This document shows, piece by piece, positions 61,687 through 64,000 of a stretch of DNA of 64,000 bases. The position numbers and the translations under genes were made by a program. The DNA is taken from the NCBI RefSeq assembly GCF_040954645.1, contig NC_092808.1, positions 114,802,049-114,866,048 of the forward strand. Direction: 5' to 3'. How positions within the stretch are numbered: the stretch's first letter is position 1; every line of letters begins with the position of its first letter. The stretch comes from Diabrotica undecimpunctata. Its lineage: Eukaryota > Arthropoda > Insecta > Coleoptera > Chrysomelidae. Under the pieces are notes generated by a model, which saw only the letters and a list, made by a program, of their open reading frames with translations, ran no database searches and was not told where the DNA came from.

Positions 61687-62302
61687 GAATTTTTAAATAA
61701 AAATGTTTGAAATAAATATTACTATTTAATATTATACTAATATTATTATTTAGTGCAAAACACATGGATTTTCCTTTACAGCCAGTGTTTTTGCAGCATG
61801 TAGCTTCTTTGATCATCATATTCAGGATGGTAACCCAATATTTGTTGAGTTGAACTACATTCAATTCATATCTTTACTTTAAATAATAAATATATTTTAG
61901 GTTAAGTTCAGCAGCGATGAAACTGATAATCAAGATTCTAAACATAAACATTCCAAAACAATTTCTGACGATAAACTGTACTACACTCATTTGAACAAAC
62001 TCGTCTATGACATCTGTGAAGATTATGTTAAGTACATTTCTGAAAAGAAATCGCGAATGTTGGTTAAACACCTTTACTCACTAGTAATTGATTTTGATAC
62101 GAAGAACTTCTTTTCGAACCTCAATGAAAAGATGAAACAAAAAGTACCTGATTCCAAACTGATTGATGTATATACCAAAATTCTTCATATGTGGCTTGTT
62201 GGTCCAGAGTGGTGTTGCAAACACGTTGTTAGTTTAATTTTTTTGATGTTTGAATACCTTGAGAGTACGGAAAAACAGCAGATTTTAAATACATTTTCGA
62301 AG
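16541..62302 (+). CDS. LTN1: E3 ubiquitin-protein ligase listerin, N-terminal third (8 exons, runs off right edge)
   Basis: Listerin is the RING E3 ligase of ribosome-associated quality control. It binds 60S subunits carrying stalled nascent chains, with NEMF/Rqc2, and ubiquitinates the chain for extraction by VCP/p97. Eight exons join as 48+189+267+259+212+191+418+402 = 1,986 bases, giving 662 residues with every junction GT-AG and in frame. Family hallmarks in order are the MGGK start, [12 protein letters not shown], the [13 protein letters not shown] block, [56 protein letters not shown] and [13 protein letters not shown], then HEAT-type helices. The family is usually about 1,700-1,800 residues with the RING at the C-terminus, so roughly two thirds, including the RING, lies to the right of the window. 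The seen part is the N-terminal domain that contacts the 60S and NEMF. Introns are 57, 11730, 1978, 3726, 14692, 9295 and 2298 bp. No internal stop was found. Confidence 0.94.
16646..16834 (+). CDS. LTN1: LTN1 coding exon 2
   Basis: Residues 17-79, phase 0 on both sides. It begins [12 protein letters not shown] and ends [13 protein letters not shown], both strongly conserved listerin blocks around a variable Phe/Gly-rich segment. The donor AAG|GTTAAT is weak compared with the GTAAGT-type donors of later exons; if it is skipped, the frame reads into a stop after seven more codons. Confidence 0.92.
16899..17775 (+). repeat. Interspersed repeat, copy 1 (intron 2)
   Basis: About 0.9 kb is directly repeated at 60489-61580 in intron 7. 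Both copies start CATCATATATTTACTCTAAG and end with a GAGTAGTAAAARCAGCAATTTT-like block, passing through CAAAATTTAATAMAAGTCATAA and TCAAATGATATTTATTT. It is non-coding and AT-rich. Confidence 0.85.
17776..18092. other. AT-rich stretch, no feature recognised
   Basis: Nothing recognisable lies between the repeat copy and the piggyBac end. Confidence 0.5.
18093..20587 (-). mobile_element. piggyBac-family transposon with TTAA target duplication
   Basis: TTAA at 18093-18096 and 20584-20587 bracket 2,487 bp. The ends are inverted copies: CCTTTTCACTG on the left, and CCCTTTCACTG as the reverse complement on the right. Subterminal palindromic motifs of the form GCGAGTNTACTCGTC, often followed by AGAGCAG, occur near 18158, 18200, 20357, 20519 and 20553, and probably act as transposase binding sites. 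The transposase inside is almost intact, so the insertion into LTN1 intron 2 is fairly recent. Confidence 0.95.
18426..20290 (-). pseudogene. piggyBac transposase, one frameshift and one stop from intact
   Basis: This is the DDD cut-and-paste transposase of the element. Exon 1 (20155-20290) is acidic ([20 protein letters not shown]). A 112-bp GT-AG intron (20043-20154) follows, then exon 2 in frame. The catalytic aspartates are visible in [26 protein letters not shown] and [13 protein letters not shown]. The C-terminal cysteine-rich finger is [19 protein letters not shown] followed by [14 protein letters not shown]. Two lesions are seen: an extra base near 19728 shifts the frame after YYEQEK, and a TAG at 19014-19016 lies in the open frame where Trp would be expected. 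Everything else reads through. It is antisense to LTN1. Confidence 0.93.
20588..21248. other. Non-coding; contains a perfect 20-bp palindrome
   Basis: At 20677-20718, AGTAGAGTAGCGAGTAGAGT and its exact reverse complement are separated by TG. Flanking CTCCTCGTGTGAACG (near 20649) and CTCGTGTAAACAAG (near 20733) look like related, partly repeated ends, so this may be a small MITE. The rest is AT-rich without a recognisable feature. Confidence 0.55.
21249..21635. repeat. Foldback repeat, arms about 140 bp
   Basis: Arms 21249-21388 and 21496-21635 are inverted copies in exact register (GCGTAGGCGCAAAATTTCGG at the left outer end; GGGCCGAAAGTCC at 21371 mirrored at 21501). The spacer of about 107 bp is non-coding. 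The hAT target site starts 8 bp beyond its right end. Confidence 0.9.
21870..23960 (-). pseudogene. hAT transposase with BED-type zinc finger, frameshifted
   Basis: Exon 1 (23865-23960, 32 codons, [18 protein letters not shown]) ends YCSVCGKI at a GTAAGT donor. Exon 2 starts at 23249 with [18 protein letters not shown], so the CxxC...HxxxxH zinc finger is split by a 615-bp intron. RNase-H-fold landmarks follow: [36 protein letters not shown] and [16 protein letters not shown]. The C-terminal dimerisation block [18 protein letters not shown] follows. A 1-bp length change in a T-run near 22725 splits the ORF. A TAA at 21925 ends it about a dozen codons short of ENFEHHLV. Otherwise it is intact. 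Confidence 0.92.
23306..23818. mobile_element. Mariner-type MITE nested in the hAT transposase intron
   Basis: The ends ACAAGGTGTTTTTGG (23306) and, inverted, CCAAATGACAC preceded by ACAGGGTGTTT (23818) are flanked by TA. The interior is non-coding, with an internal CACCCTGTATCTCGAAAAG near 23703. It lies wholly in the hAT intron, so it need not have harmed the transposase. Confidence 0.6.
24770..26340 (-). pseudogene. R4-like LINE linker and reverse transcriptase, multiply broken
   Basis: 26288 to 25881 encodes a basic linker ([20 protein letters not shown], then [16 protein letters not shown] and [13 protein letters not shown]). 25416 to 25000 encodes the palm: [55 protein letters not shown]. 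24992 to 24762 continues with [16 protein letters not shown] and [10 protein letters not shown]. Frame changes near 25000 and stops between 25420 and 25880 show decay. The catalytic Asp pair is present as YMDD. Confidence 0.88.
26341..27343. mobile_element. 1,003-bp DNA transposon with 4-bp target duplication inside the LINE
   Basis: Inverted ends CTGCCCTAYTARGAAAGAAC bound the segment, and AGTA is duplicated at 26337-26340 and 27344-27347. Removing the element and one AGTA rejoins the LINE in frame (IMIRTRWAT then [11 protein letters not shown]). A minus-strand relic frame reads [34 protein letters not shown] and [20 protein letters not shown] with stops, followed by a small basic ORF (26572-26754). 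A 4-bp duplication fits the Sola superfamily, but I cannot confirm the family from the relic peptide. Confidence 0.85.
27348..28185 (-). pseudogene. R4-like LINE N-terminal region
   Basis: Minus-strand peptides in several frames include [53 protein letters not shown] and [20 protein letters not shown]. This is the conserved pre-RT region of Dong/R4 LINEs, continuing after the insertion. The GC-rich stretch 27950-28200 is likely the 5' UTR. There are at least three stops or frame changes. Confidence 0.75.
28186..28536 (-). pseudogene. C-terminal fragment of a second R4-like LINE copy
   Basis: From 28530 leftward the minus strand reads [56 protein letters not shown] and [19 protein letters not shown]. 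These are the post-RT (nuclease-like) end of the same LINE class. It belongs to another copy, because the N-terminal region of the copy at 24770-28185 begins directly below it. The right edge is about 30 bp from the exon 3 acceptor. Confidence 0.8.
28565..28831 (+). CDS. LTN1: LTN1 coding exon 3
   Basis: Residues 80-168, phase 0. It contains [38 protein letters not shown] and [12 protein letters not shown], the first HEAT-like helices of the N-terminal domain. The acceptor is TTATTATTGTAG and the donor AAG|GTATGT. A LINE fragment ends about 30 bp before the acceptor. Confidence 0.95.
28832..30809. other. LTN1 intron 3, no element identified
   Basis: Apart from the TA microsatellite at 29534-29618 I recognise nothing. 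ORFs at 30524-30809 share no motif with known families. The terminal polypyrimidine tract before 30810 is the exon 4 acceptor. Confidence 0.5.
29534..29618. repeat. (TA)n microsatellite
   Basis: About 42 TA units without interruption, in LTN1 intron 3. Confidence 0.97.
30810..31068 (+). CDS. LTN1: LTN1 coding exon 4
   Basis: Residues 169-254 plus one base of codon 255. It continues the HEAT-like region: [48 protein letters not shown]. The acceptor is TTCTTCTTTTTTAG and the donor ACG|GTGAGC. The split Ala codon (G + CA) is completed by exon 5. Confidence 0.93.
31150..31740 (+). pseudogene. Scrambled LINE reverse transcriptase pieces
   Basis: Short + strand matches to the RT palm lie out of order. 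[20 protein letters not shown] (about 31187-31248) resembles the block before the first palm motif. [13 protein letters not shown] (about 31530) resembles the C.NYRGI block. [16 protein letters not shown] (about 31612) resembles the ID.EKAYD block. An 84-residue ORF at 31161-31415 ([20 protein letters not shown]) overlaps in another frame and is unidentified. It is probably several decayed fragments. Confidence 0.5.
31880..32390 (+). pseudogene. LINE reverse transcriptase fragment (fingers region)
   Basis: The + strand reads [64 protein letters not shown] and YKKGDQ. After a frame change it continues [14 protein letters not shown]. This is the N-terminal half of an RTE-like RT domain with at least two stops. 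The palm with YADD is missing. Confidence 0.85.
32400..34494. other. LTN1 intron 4 remainder, no element identified
   Basis: A decayed (GATA)-rich stretch lies at about 32586-32657. Two + strand ORFs (33468-33674, with [20 protein letters not shown]; 34196-34432, with [19 protein letters not shown]) look protein-like but match nothing I can name. 33330-33540 is locally G-rich. They may be transposon relics. Confidence 0.4.
34495..34755 (+). repeat. Partial copy of the foldback repeat family
   Basis: It shares GAGTCTTRCGTTGCCATG, TAATATCATTTAAWGRGTTT and CATATTTAGTGGC-type blocks with 60120-60300. It also has a CTGATGATGGAAT, ATAG, ATTCC hairpin core at 34656-34677 followed by AAAAACGTT (the GAAA has decayed to AAAA). 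It ends about 40 bp before exon 5. Confidence 0.75.
34795..35006 (+). CDS. LTN1: LTN1 coding exon 5
   Basis: Residues 255-325. It opens [20 protein letters not shown], the conserved Phe-Trp-Lys block of listerins, and ends [16 protein letters not shown]. The acceptor is TTTTTTATTTTTAG and the donor AAG|GTAAGT. A copy of a foldback repeat ends about 40 bp upstream of the exon. Confidence 0.94.
35007..35499. other. Intron 5 start; fragment of the A/T-rich foldback family
   Basis: 35320-35460 (ACTTATAAACAATTAGAATA and AACTTTTAAACTATT) matches stretches in the arms at 55400-55680 and 58270-58560, and at 45940-46000. No gene was found. Confidence 0.5.
35905..37760 (+). mobile_element. hAT-family relic inserted between Helitron fragments
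   Basis: It begins with a GC-rich end (ATTCGGCCCGTGGGCCGCAT, GCGGCCCTCAGAG) typical of some hAT elements and finishes with TTGCGGCCCTGAGGAAA near 37720. The transposase ORF inside lacks its zinc-finger part. Clear terminal repeats and a target duplication were not resolved. Confidence 0.6.
36345..37663 (+). pseudogene. hAT transposase (ZBED/SCAND3-like), 5' truncated and broken
   Basis: The + strand pieces are [55 protein letters not shown] and [19 protein letters not shown]. After a frameshift near 36795 comes a 287-residue open frame (36800-37663). It contains [20 protein letters not shown] and the C-terminal hAT dimerisation block [20 protein letters not shown]. Stops occur near 36434 and 36667. 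The N-terminal BED finger and first catalytic Asp region are missing. This subclass often encodes host-like proteins (GTF2IRD2- and EPM2AIP1-like), but these lesions argue against domestication. Confidence 0.88.
38190..38715. repeat. (TTTTA)n-rich degenerate microsatellite
   Basis: About 525 bp is built from TTTTA, TTCTA and TTTAA pentamer variants. It is strongly T-rich on the + strand. Confidence 0.95.
38716..40162. other. No gene; includes a hairpin at 39488-39564
   Basis: GGCGATTAACAATTGAGATA and ATTGTTAATCGCC form the outer arms of an imperfect hairpin of about 75 bp. Its centre is GCGTGAGCGAAGCGAGCGCG. It is probably the end of a DNA transposon. The rest is AT-rich without coding signal. 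Confidence 0.45.
40163..40884 (-). pseudogene. IS630/Tc1-type DDE transposase, internally deleted
   Basis: The N-terminal part (40884 to about 40610) has the DNA-binding segment [32 protein letters not shown]. It passes directly into the catalytic C-terminal half: [30 protein letters not shown], a TAA stop near 40457, [18 protein letters not shown] and [20 protein letters not shown]. The second Asp (VLDNASYH) and final Glu (NPIE) are present; the first catalytic Asp region is deleted. It is a non-autonomous derivative. Confidence 0.85.
40990..41790. repeat. Foldback repeat, arms about 160 bp
   Basis: 41028-41180 is mirrored at 41590-41745 (TTTGGCATACACATAGCTAAC against GTTAGCTATGTATATGCCAAA; GGGGTGA(G/A)(A)(T/C)TTC-type blocks). 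A second inner pair lies at 41266-41292 and 41366-41392 (AAATCGAATATTTCAA). It is non-coding; an ORF at 41575-41808 falls in the right arm and is an artefact. Confidence 0.8.
41791..42268. other. No feature recognised
   Basis: AT-rich sequence between the foldback and the full-length LINE. Confidence 0.5.
42269..45576 (-). mobile_element. Full-length RTE-like LINE with 14-bp target duplication
   Basis: ATAGTATTATTAAC is duplicated at 42269-42282 and 45563-45576. The body, 42283-45562 (3,280 bp), starts on the minus strand with GGGGTTCAAAGGAGTAGTGA and ends with a (GAA)n tail (TTC repeats at 42283-42298). The 5' leader of about 370 bp precedes the ORF. A variable-length target duplication and a microsatellite tail are as expected for target-primed reverse transcription. 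It inserted in LTN1 intron 5, antisense to the gene. Confidence 0.96.
42306..45193 (-). pseudogene. LINE endonuclease-reverse transcriptase ORF, nearly full length
   Basis: Single-ORF element. The APE-like endonuclease runs from 45193 ([48 protein letters not shown]) to [13 protein letters not shown] and [12 protein letters not shown]. The RT follows: [83 protein letters not shown] and [10 protein letters not shown]. The C-terminal tail is [23 protein letters not shown]. Lesions are frameshifts near 44715 (endonuclease) and 43255 (before GVRQG), and a TAG at 42612-42614. All catalytic blocks survive. The protein nicks the target and copies the RNA in place. Confidence 0.95.
45577..46008. other. 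No gene; part of the A/T-rich foldback family
   Basis: About 45840-46000 (TGTTAATTATTATAAACAAA, AGTTTAAAAGTTATTCGAAT) resembles the right arm near 58140-58330. Confidence 0.45.
46009..47010 (-). pseudogene. LINE reverse transcriptase and C-terminal relic
   Basis: The minus strand from 47010 reads [20 protein letters not shown] and a decayed GLRQGD. The box [18 protein letters not shown] (about 46720) and a long gap with a hairpin insertion (46368-46407) follow. The tail is [40 protein letters not shown] and [14 protein letters not shown]. There are many stops. It is a different, more decayed family than the LINE at 42269-45576. Confidence 0.85.
47011..47951. other. No gene recognised; LINE 3' flank at the right
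   Basis: 47040-47530 is AT-rich with stretches similar to the foldback arms (TTGTTGCATATTAAAAATAA; ACAATTAACGATTTTGC). From about 47840 the sequence is probably the 3' end of the neighbouring LINE. Confidence 0.4.
47952..49669 (-). pseudogene. LINE with RT and RNase H domains, 5' truncated
   Basis: From 49669 leftward there is a palm fragment with [17 protein letters not shown], then [20 protein letters not shown] and [13 protein letters not shown]. Next come [20 protein letters not shown] and [20 protein letters not shown]. An RNase H follows: [20 protein letters not shown] (first Asp), [14 protein letters not shown] (Glu), [12 protein letters not shown] (Asp) and [20 protein letters not shown]. 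The C-terminal zinc-knuckle-like end is [20 protein letters not shown]. One in-frame stop (48543) and some frame changes are present. RT plus RNase H points to the I/R1/LOA side of LINEs. The truncated 5' end is about 30 bp from exon 6. Confidence 0.9.
49699..49889 (+). CDS. LTN1: LTN1 coding exon 6
   Basis: Residues 326-388 plus two bases of codon 389. It carries [20 protein letters not shown] and [20 protein letters not shown], matching the family's KLSxxIREGGxGxAxxIYPxLLPxxSxLP pattern. The acceptor is CTCTATTTTTAG and the donor AGG|GTAAGT. A 5'-truncated LINE ends about 30 bp upstream. Confidence 0.95.
49890..50279. other. No feature recognised
   Basis: Start of LTN1 intron 6. AT-rich; nothing identified. 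Confidence 0.5.
50280..50650 (+). pseudogene. LINE RNase H fragment
   Basis: The + strand reads [40 protein letters not shown] and a basic tail ([10 protein letters not shown]). These are the last two catalytic blocks of a retrotransposon RNase H. Both the RT and the first RNase H motifs are missing. Confidence 0.8.
50723..53338 (-). mobile_element. DNA transposon with clustered CAAAACACAGTAACTA-type end motifs
   Basis: The motif CAAAACACAGTARYT occurs at 50723 (+). A decayed inverted form ends near 50830 (GTTAGTGTGTTTTGC). On the right there are four copies at 53202 (+), 53230 (+), 53281-53295 (-) and 53322-53338 (-). Between the ends lies a minus-strand transposase-like relic. Exact ends and target duplication are not resolved, and family assignment is open. 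Confidence 0.6.
51170..52760 (-). pseudogene. Transposase-like protein with (W)ADNxxxQNKN block, broken
   Basis: From 52736 a basic leader is followed by a cysteine cluster ([20 protein letters not shown]), RKWLYKQKK and [11 protein letters not shown]. Then come [60 protein letters not shown] and [22 protein letters not shown]. The series ends with [20 protein letters not shown] and YDFQ. The D-N-x(3)-Q-N-K-N block with HTHMSAD-like follow-up resembles an RNase-H-fold nuclease found in insect repeats, possibly Sola-like; I am unsure of the superfamily. There are at least three stops. Confidence 0.65.
53339..54129 (+). other. Mostly unassigned; short LINE tail relic at about 53670-53780
   Basis: The + strand [20 protein letters not shown] followed by [11 protein letters not shown] resembles the cysteine-bearing C-terminus of RNase-H-type LINEs. 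The remainder shows no recognisable feature. Confidence 0.5.
54130..54780 (-). pseudogene. Two abutting LINE fragments (C-terminal tail, then RT piece)
   Basis: 54779 to about 54400 encodes an RTE-like tail: [40 protein letters not shown] and [13 protein letters not shown], then decayed frames. 54310 to 54130 encodes an RT piece from another element: [20 protein letters not shown] and [19 protein letters not shown]. The RT piece lies downstream of the tail, so they cannot be one element in normal order. Confidence 0.8.
55857..57473 (-). mobile_element. Mariner-like foldback element with about 0.55-kb inverted ends
   Basis: The left end ACAGGGTGTTCCATAAGATG is mirrored at the right end (CATCTTATGGAAGAGCCTGT). 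Inverted similarity runs inward through 56370 on the left and from 56990 on the right, with internal CACCCTGTATTTTA motifs. The inverted match also continues about 25 bp outside these ends (ATTAGTTACAATCT), so the boundary with the outer foldback is not clean. The central 0.6 kb holds a deleted transposase ORF. Confidence 0.8.
56585..56860 (-). pseudogene. Internally deleted mariner-like transposase
   Basis: The 91-residue open frame starts [20 protein letters not shown] and continues [20 protein letters not shown] (helix-turn-helix DNA-binding part). It then passes straight into the catalytic C-terminal block [20 protein letters not shown] and NEVYKIPP. The PRSPxxxxxD pattern carries the third acidic residue; the first two are deleted. 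It is still open, so a short DNA-binding peptide could be made, but this is speculation. Confidence 0.85.
57522..57615. repeat. (TA)n microsatellite with imperfect tail
   Basis: About 31 TA units, then ATATGTTTATATGTATA(TA)nAACATATA, which is a palindromic tail. Confidence 0.95.
57616..58130. other. Unassigned insert in the right foldback arm
   Basis: It has no counterpart in the left arm, so it was probably inserted or acquired there. AT-rich with one GC-richer patch near 57995-58090; no ORF of note. Confidence 0.45.
59185..59602 (+). CDS. LTN1: LTN1 coding exon 7
   Basis: Residues 389-528, the largest exon seen. It includes [20 protein letters not shown], a conserved listerin segment, then [20 protein letters not shown] and helical repeats ending [13 protein letters not shown]. 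The acceptor is TTTTCCTTTTTAG and the donor AAG|GTAAGT. Confidence 0.94.
59900..60400. repeat. Foldback repeat family copy in LTN1 intron 7
   Basis: It begins CAAGGAAATTGAATTTCCTG, matching 6446-6465. The inverted arms (about 60031-60090 and 60288-60350) carry the CTGATGATGGA...AACGTT core on both strands: minus at 60065-60071, where GAAA has become GATA, and plus at 60310-60335 with GAAA intact. The loop shares AGTCTTGCGTTGCCATG with 34505. It is more diverged between arms than the copy at 6487-7118. Confidence 0.85.
60489..61580 (+). repeat. Interspersed repeat, copy 2 (intron 7)
   Basis: Direct repeat of 16899-17775 with an extra block at about 60740-60860 containing GAAATTGAAACGTCAATAAA, which also occurs at 2748-2767. 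An internal AT-rich stretch (TTTAGTTTATATAAT...) appears twice. Confidence 0.82.
61650..61683. repeat. (TA)n microsatellite
   Basis: About 17 TA units in LTN1 intron 7. Confidence 0.95.
61901..62302 (+). CDS. LTN1: LTN1 coding exon 8
   Basis: Residues 529-662, phase 0. It begins [19 protein letters not shown], an acidic/basic loop. Helices follow with [36 protein letters not shown] and [16 protein letters not shown]. The acceptor is AATAAATATATTTTAG and the donor AAG|GTAAGT. The next exon is outside the window. Confidence 0.92.
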
Positions 62303-62729
62303 GTAAGTAGTTTGTCTTCCCATTTACTTTAATACAATCCTTTGTTAACTTTTGTAATACATTTTATTTAAAAAAAAATTAAAAACGATTTCCACGTTGA
62401 AAATCGATACATCAAAACAAAAATGTAAAATACAATTGATGATTAACACGTTGACTGCCAACTGCGAAATAACTCGTAGATTTCATTATTTTCTAGGACG
62501 TCAACTACGAGTTATCTCGGACTGTATTTACTTGTCATTTTTGTGCAGCTATGATTAAACTCGGAATATATCAGTGCTAATATCTATGGATGGCTTCTGG
62601 GAAAAAAACAATAATTAATATTGTCTTGCATGAACAGAAAATGCATGCAGAAAATAATTCAAATTCAAGAAATAAAATAATATTTTATTGTTTGTGGAAC
62701 TTCTTAAAAACAATCTTCCACGCAAAGGG
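62303..62729. other. LTN1 intron 8 start; possible piggyBac-type end at 62446
   Basis: TTAACACGTTGACTGCCAAC (62446) followed by ACTCGTAG...CTACGAGTTATC resembles a piggyBac terminus with a subterminal palindrome. No matching right end or transposase was seen; the ORF at 62590-62808 has no recognisable motif. Confidence 0.35.
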
Positions 62730-64000
62730 TTACAGGCTAGACAGAAATAACGCGTTTTTTGCTTGCGTACATATACGGCATGGCTTTGTCGGACGAATTC
62801 TTCTCTGAACTTTTAGCAGTTTTAATCTAGAAGTTACCTTTTGAAGAATTTTATGAGCATTGTTTCGAGCTTTCGACATCCTCTCTGATGTCTTCTTCAG
62901 GGCTTTCGAGGTCTCAGTCCTCCCGAGACCCCAGACACTACTACACTGATAAATATTCACTGCACTACTACCACTTGGAACAGGGGACAGTACATTTATA
63001 CTATCGATGGTGACGAGGCCTGACTCGATGTTGGCGTAGGGGTTAACGTGGGGATTGTCGCGGGAGTTGGAGCGAACATTTCTGACACTGGAATTTTGAT
63101 TCGAGGATGGAGGGGACGATATTTTCTTTTATGAAAGGTTTCCATGTAGAAGGTAACCGTATGCCTTCATCTCTTTTATTGAGGCAATTTGGCCTTTTTT
63201 CAATTTCTATGACTTCTTGGATAATTCTTGGTTTATAAAAGCGGATGGGAGCTATAGTTCTGGAGTTTTCAAAATCAATTTTGTGACCTGTATGAATATG
63301 GTGTTGATCTAGAGCTGAAATTGAATCGGAATTGCGAACAGAAATGGAATGTTCATAAATCCTATTTTGGATTCTTGTTTGGCCTATATAGAATCGGGGC
63401 AGTCTGCACAAGGAATTTCATAAATTCCGTGTTGTTCATTTGGAATGTTATCTTTGATTGATCGGACAAGAGATGAAAGTTTTTGTTGGGGGATAAATAT
63501 TGTTTTTATTCCTCTTGATTTAAAAAAATTTTGTCGATTTTGTCAGTGACACCTTTGATGTAAGGAAGAAAAGCTTTCGTTTGATGAGAGTCTGAGTCTT
63601 TTGATTGAGATTGAGTAGGAGATTCATGTTTGCAGATGCTGCTATTGATGTGATTTTCGCGGTAACCTTTTTGGATGAGAGCTTATTTTAAAGAAAAGAG
63701 CTCAGCGGGTCTACTTGCATGATCGCGAAGGCGTATTGATCTGGAGACAAGAGTATTAAGGACTGAATTAATTTGTGAAGGTGGATGATGAGAGTTGGCA
63801 TGCAAGTAACGATTGGTATGTGTGAGTTTTCGATAAACAGAGTAATAAAAACCTTTTTTATTGGGATTGGTTTTTCTTGATGATAACGTCGAGGGATAAA
63901 TCAGTTTCCATTTCCATCGTAACCTGGATACTAGGATGTATACCATCCAGATGGGTTTGAAAAGACACAAAAGGGTACAAGTTAGTATTGGCTCACCTTG
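62730..64000 (-). pseudogene. Penelope-like retroelement: RT C-terminus and GIY-YIG endonuclease
   Basis: The minus strand from the right edge reads the end of the Penelope-type RT: KKGFYYSVYRKLTHTNRYLH, SHHPPSQINSVLNTLVSRSI and RLRDHASRPAELFSLK (63970 to 63683). Linker pieces follow (FLPYIKGVTDKIDKIF). The GIY-YIG endonuclease is RFYIGQTRIQNRIYEHSISV, then ALDQHHIHTGHKIDFENSRT and ERPNCLNKRDEGIRLPSTWK (63411 to 63043). Frame changes near 63680 and 63400 and stops show decay. The 3' part to 62730 contains a hammerhead-like core. The element continues beyond the window and sits in LTN1 intron 8 in antisense. Confidence 0.9.
62871..62900 (-). ncRNA. Hammerhead-ribozyme-like core in the Penelope-like element (candidate)
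   Basis: Minus strand: CTGAAGA (62894-62900), a perfect 6-bp hairpin GACATC/GATGTC with loop AGAGAG, then GAAA (62871-62874). GC...GC around a 10-base loop, followed by TC, could give the short third stem and cleavage site of a type I hammerhead. I could not pair a first stem. Penelope-like elements are known to carry hammerhead motifs, which makes this the best of the candidates in the window. Confidence 0.45.

Noticed and set aside
62446..62560. A second piggyBac insertion
   Set aside because: Only one TTAA-adjacent end-like sequence is visible, with no partner end and no transposase, so it is noted only as a possible terminus.

Overview
This window looks like nuclear DNA of an insect with a large, transposon-packed, AT-rich genome. 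The evidence is GT-AG introns of up to 14.7 kb, long TA, CT and CA microsatellites, and the mix of mobile elements: piggyBac, hAT, Tc1/mariner, Harbinger, Helitron, RTE-like and R4/Dong-like LINEs, and a Penelope-like element. A leaf-beetle-type genome would fit, but that is inference from the repeat style. No bacterial-style genes, operons, CRISPR arrays, rRNA genes or tRNA genes were recognised.

The one host gene supported with confidence is the N-terminal third of LTN1 (listerin, the E3 ubiquitin ligase of ribosome-associated quality control) on the + strand. Eight coding exons (16541-16588, 16646-16834, 28565-28831, 30810-31068, 34795-35006, 49699-49889, 59185-59602, 61901-62302) join in frame through GT-AG sites. 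They give 1,986 coding bases, or 662 residues, and the gene runs off the right edge. Intron 1 is only 57 bp, while introns 2, 5 and 6 are 11.7, 14.7 and 9.3 kb. About 4% of the gene span seen here is coding.

Layout. 1-16.5 kb (upstream of LTN1): a possible odorant-receptor-like fragment (minus strand, 314-715), LINE relics, a mariner-like element with about 350-bp inverted ends (4166-6271), a near-perfect 632-bp palindrome (6487-7118), an RTE-like LINE relic (7498-9040) and a Harbinger-like remnant (11198-12215). Intron 2: a 2.5-kb piggyBac bounded by TTAA (18093-20587), a 2.9-kb hAT with an 8-bp target duplication (21644-24533), and an R4-like LINE interrupted by a 1,003-bp element with a 4-bp target duplication (26341-27343). 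Introns 3-4: microsatellites and LINE relics. Intron 5: a Helitron relic apparently split by a hAT relic (35500-38040), foldback repeats, and a full-length 3.28-kb LINE with a 14-bp target duplication (42269-45576), followed by two more LINE relics. Intron 6: a DNA transposon with clustered terminal motifs (50723-53338) and a nested 4-kb foldback structure (54931-58978). Intron 7 and beyond: copies of repeats also seen in intron 2 and upstream, then a Penelope-like element with a GIY-YIG endonuclease running off the right edge.

Nearly every transposon ORF carries stops, frameshifts or internal deletions. The best preserved are the piggyBac (one frameshift, one stop), the hAT (one frameshift, one late stop) and the full-length LINE (two frameshifts, one stop). 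The most unusual cross-cutting signal is a hammerhead-ribozyme-like core (CTGANGA, hairpin, GAAA) recurring in a foldback repeat family and in the Penelope-like element. I could not build complete ribozyme folds for it by eye.
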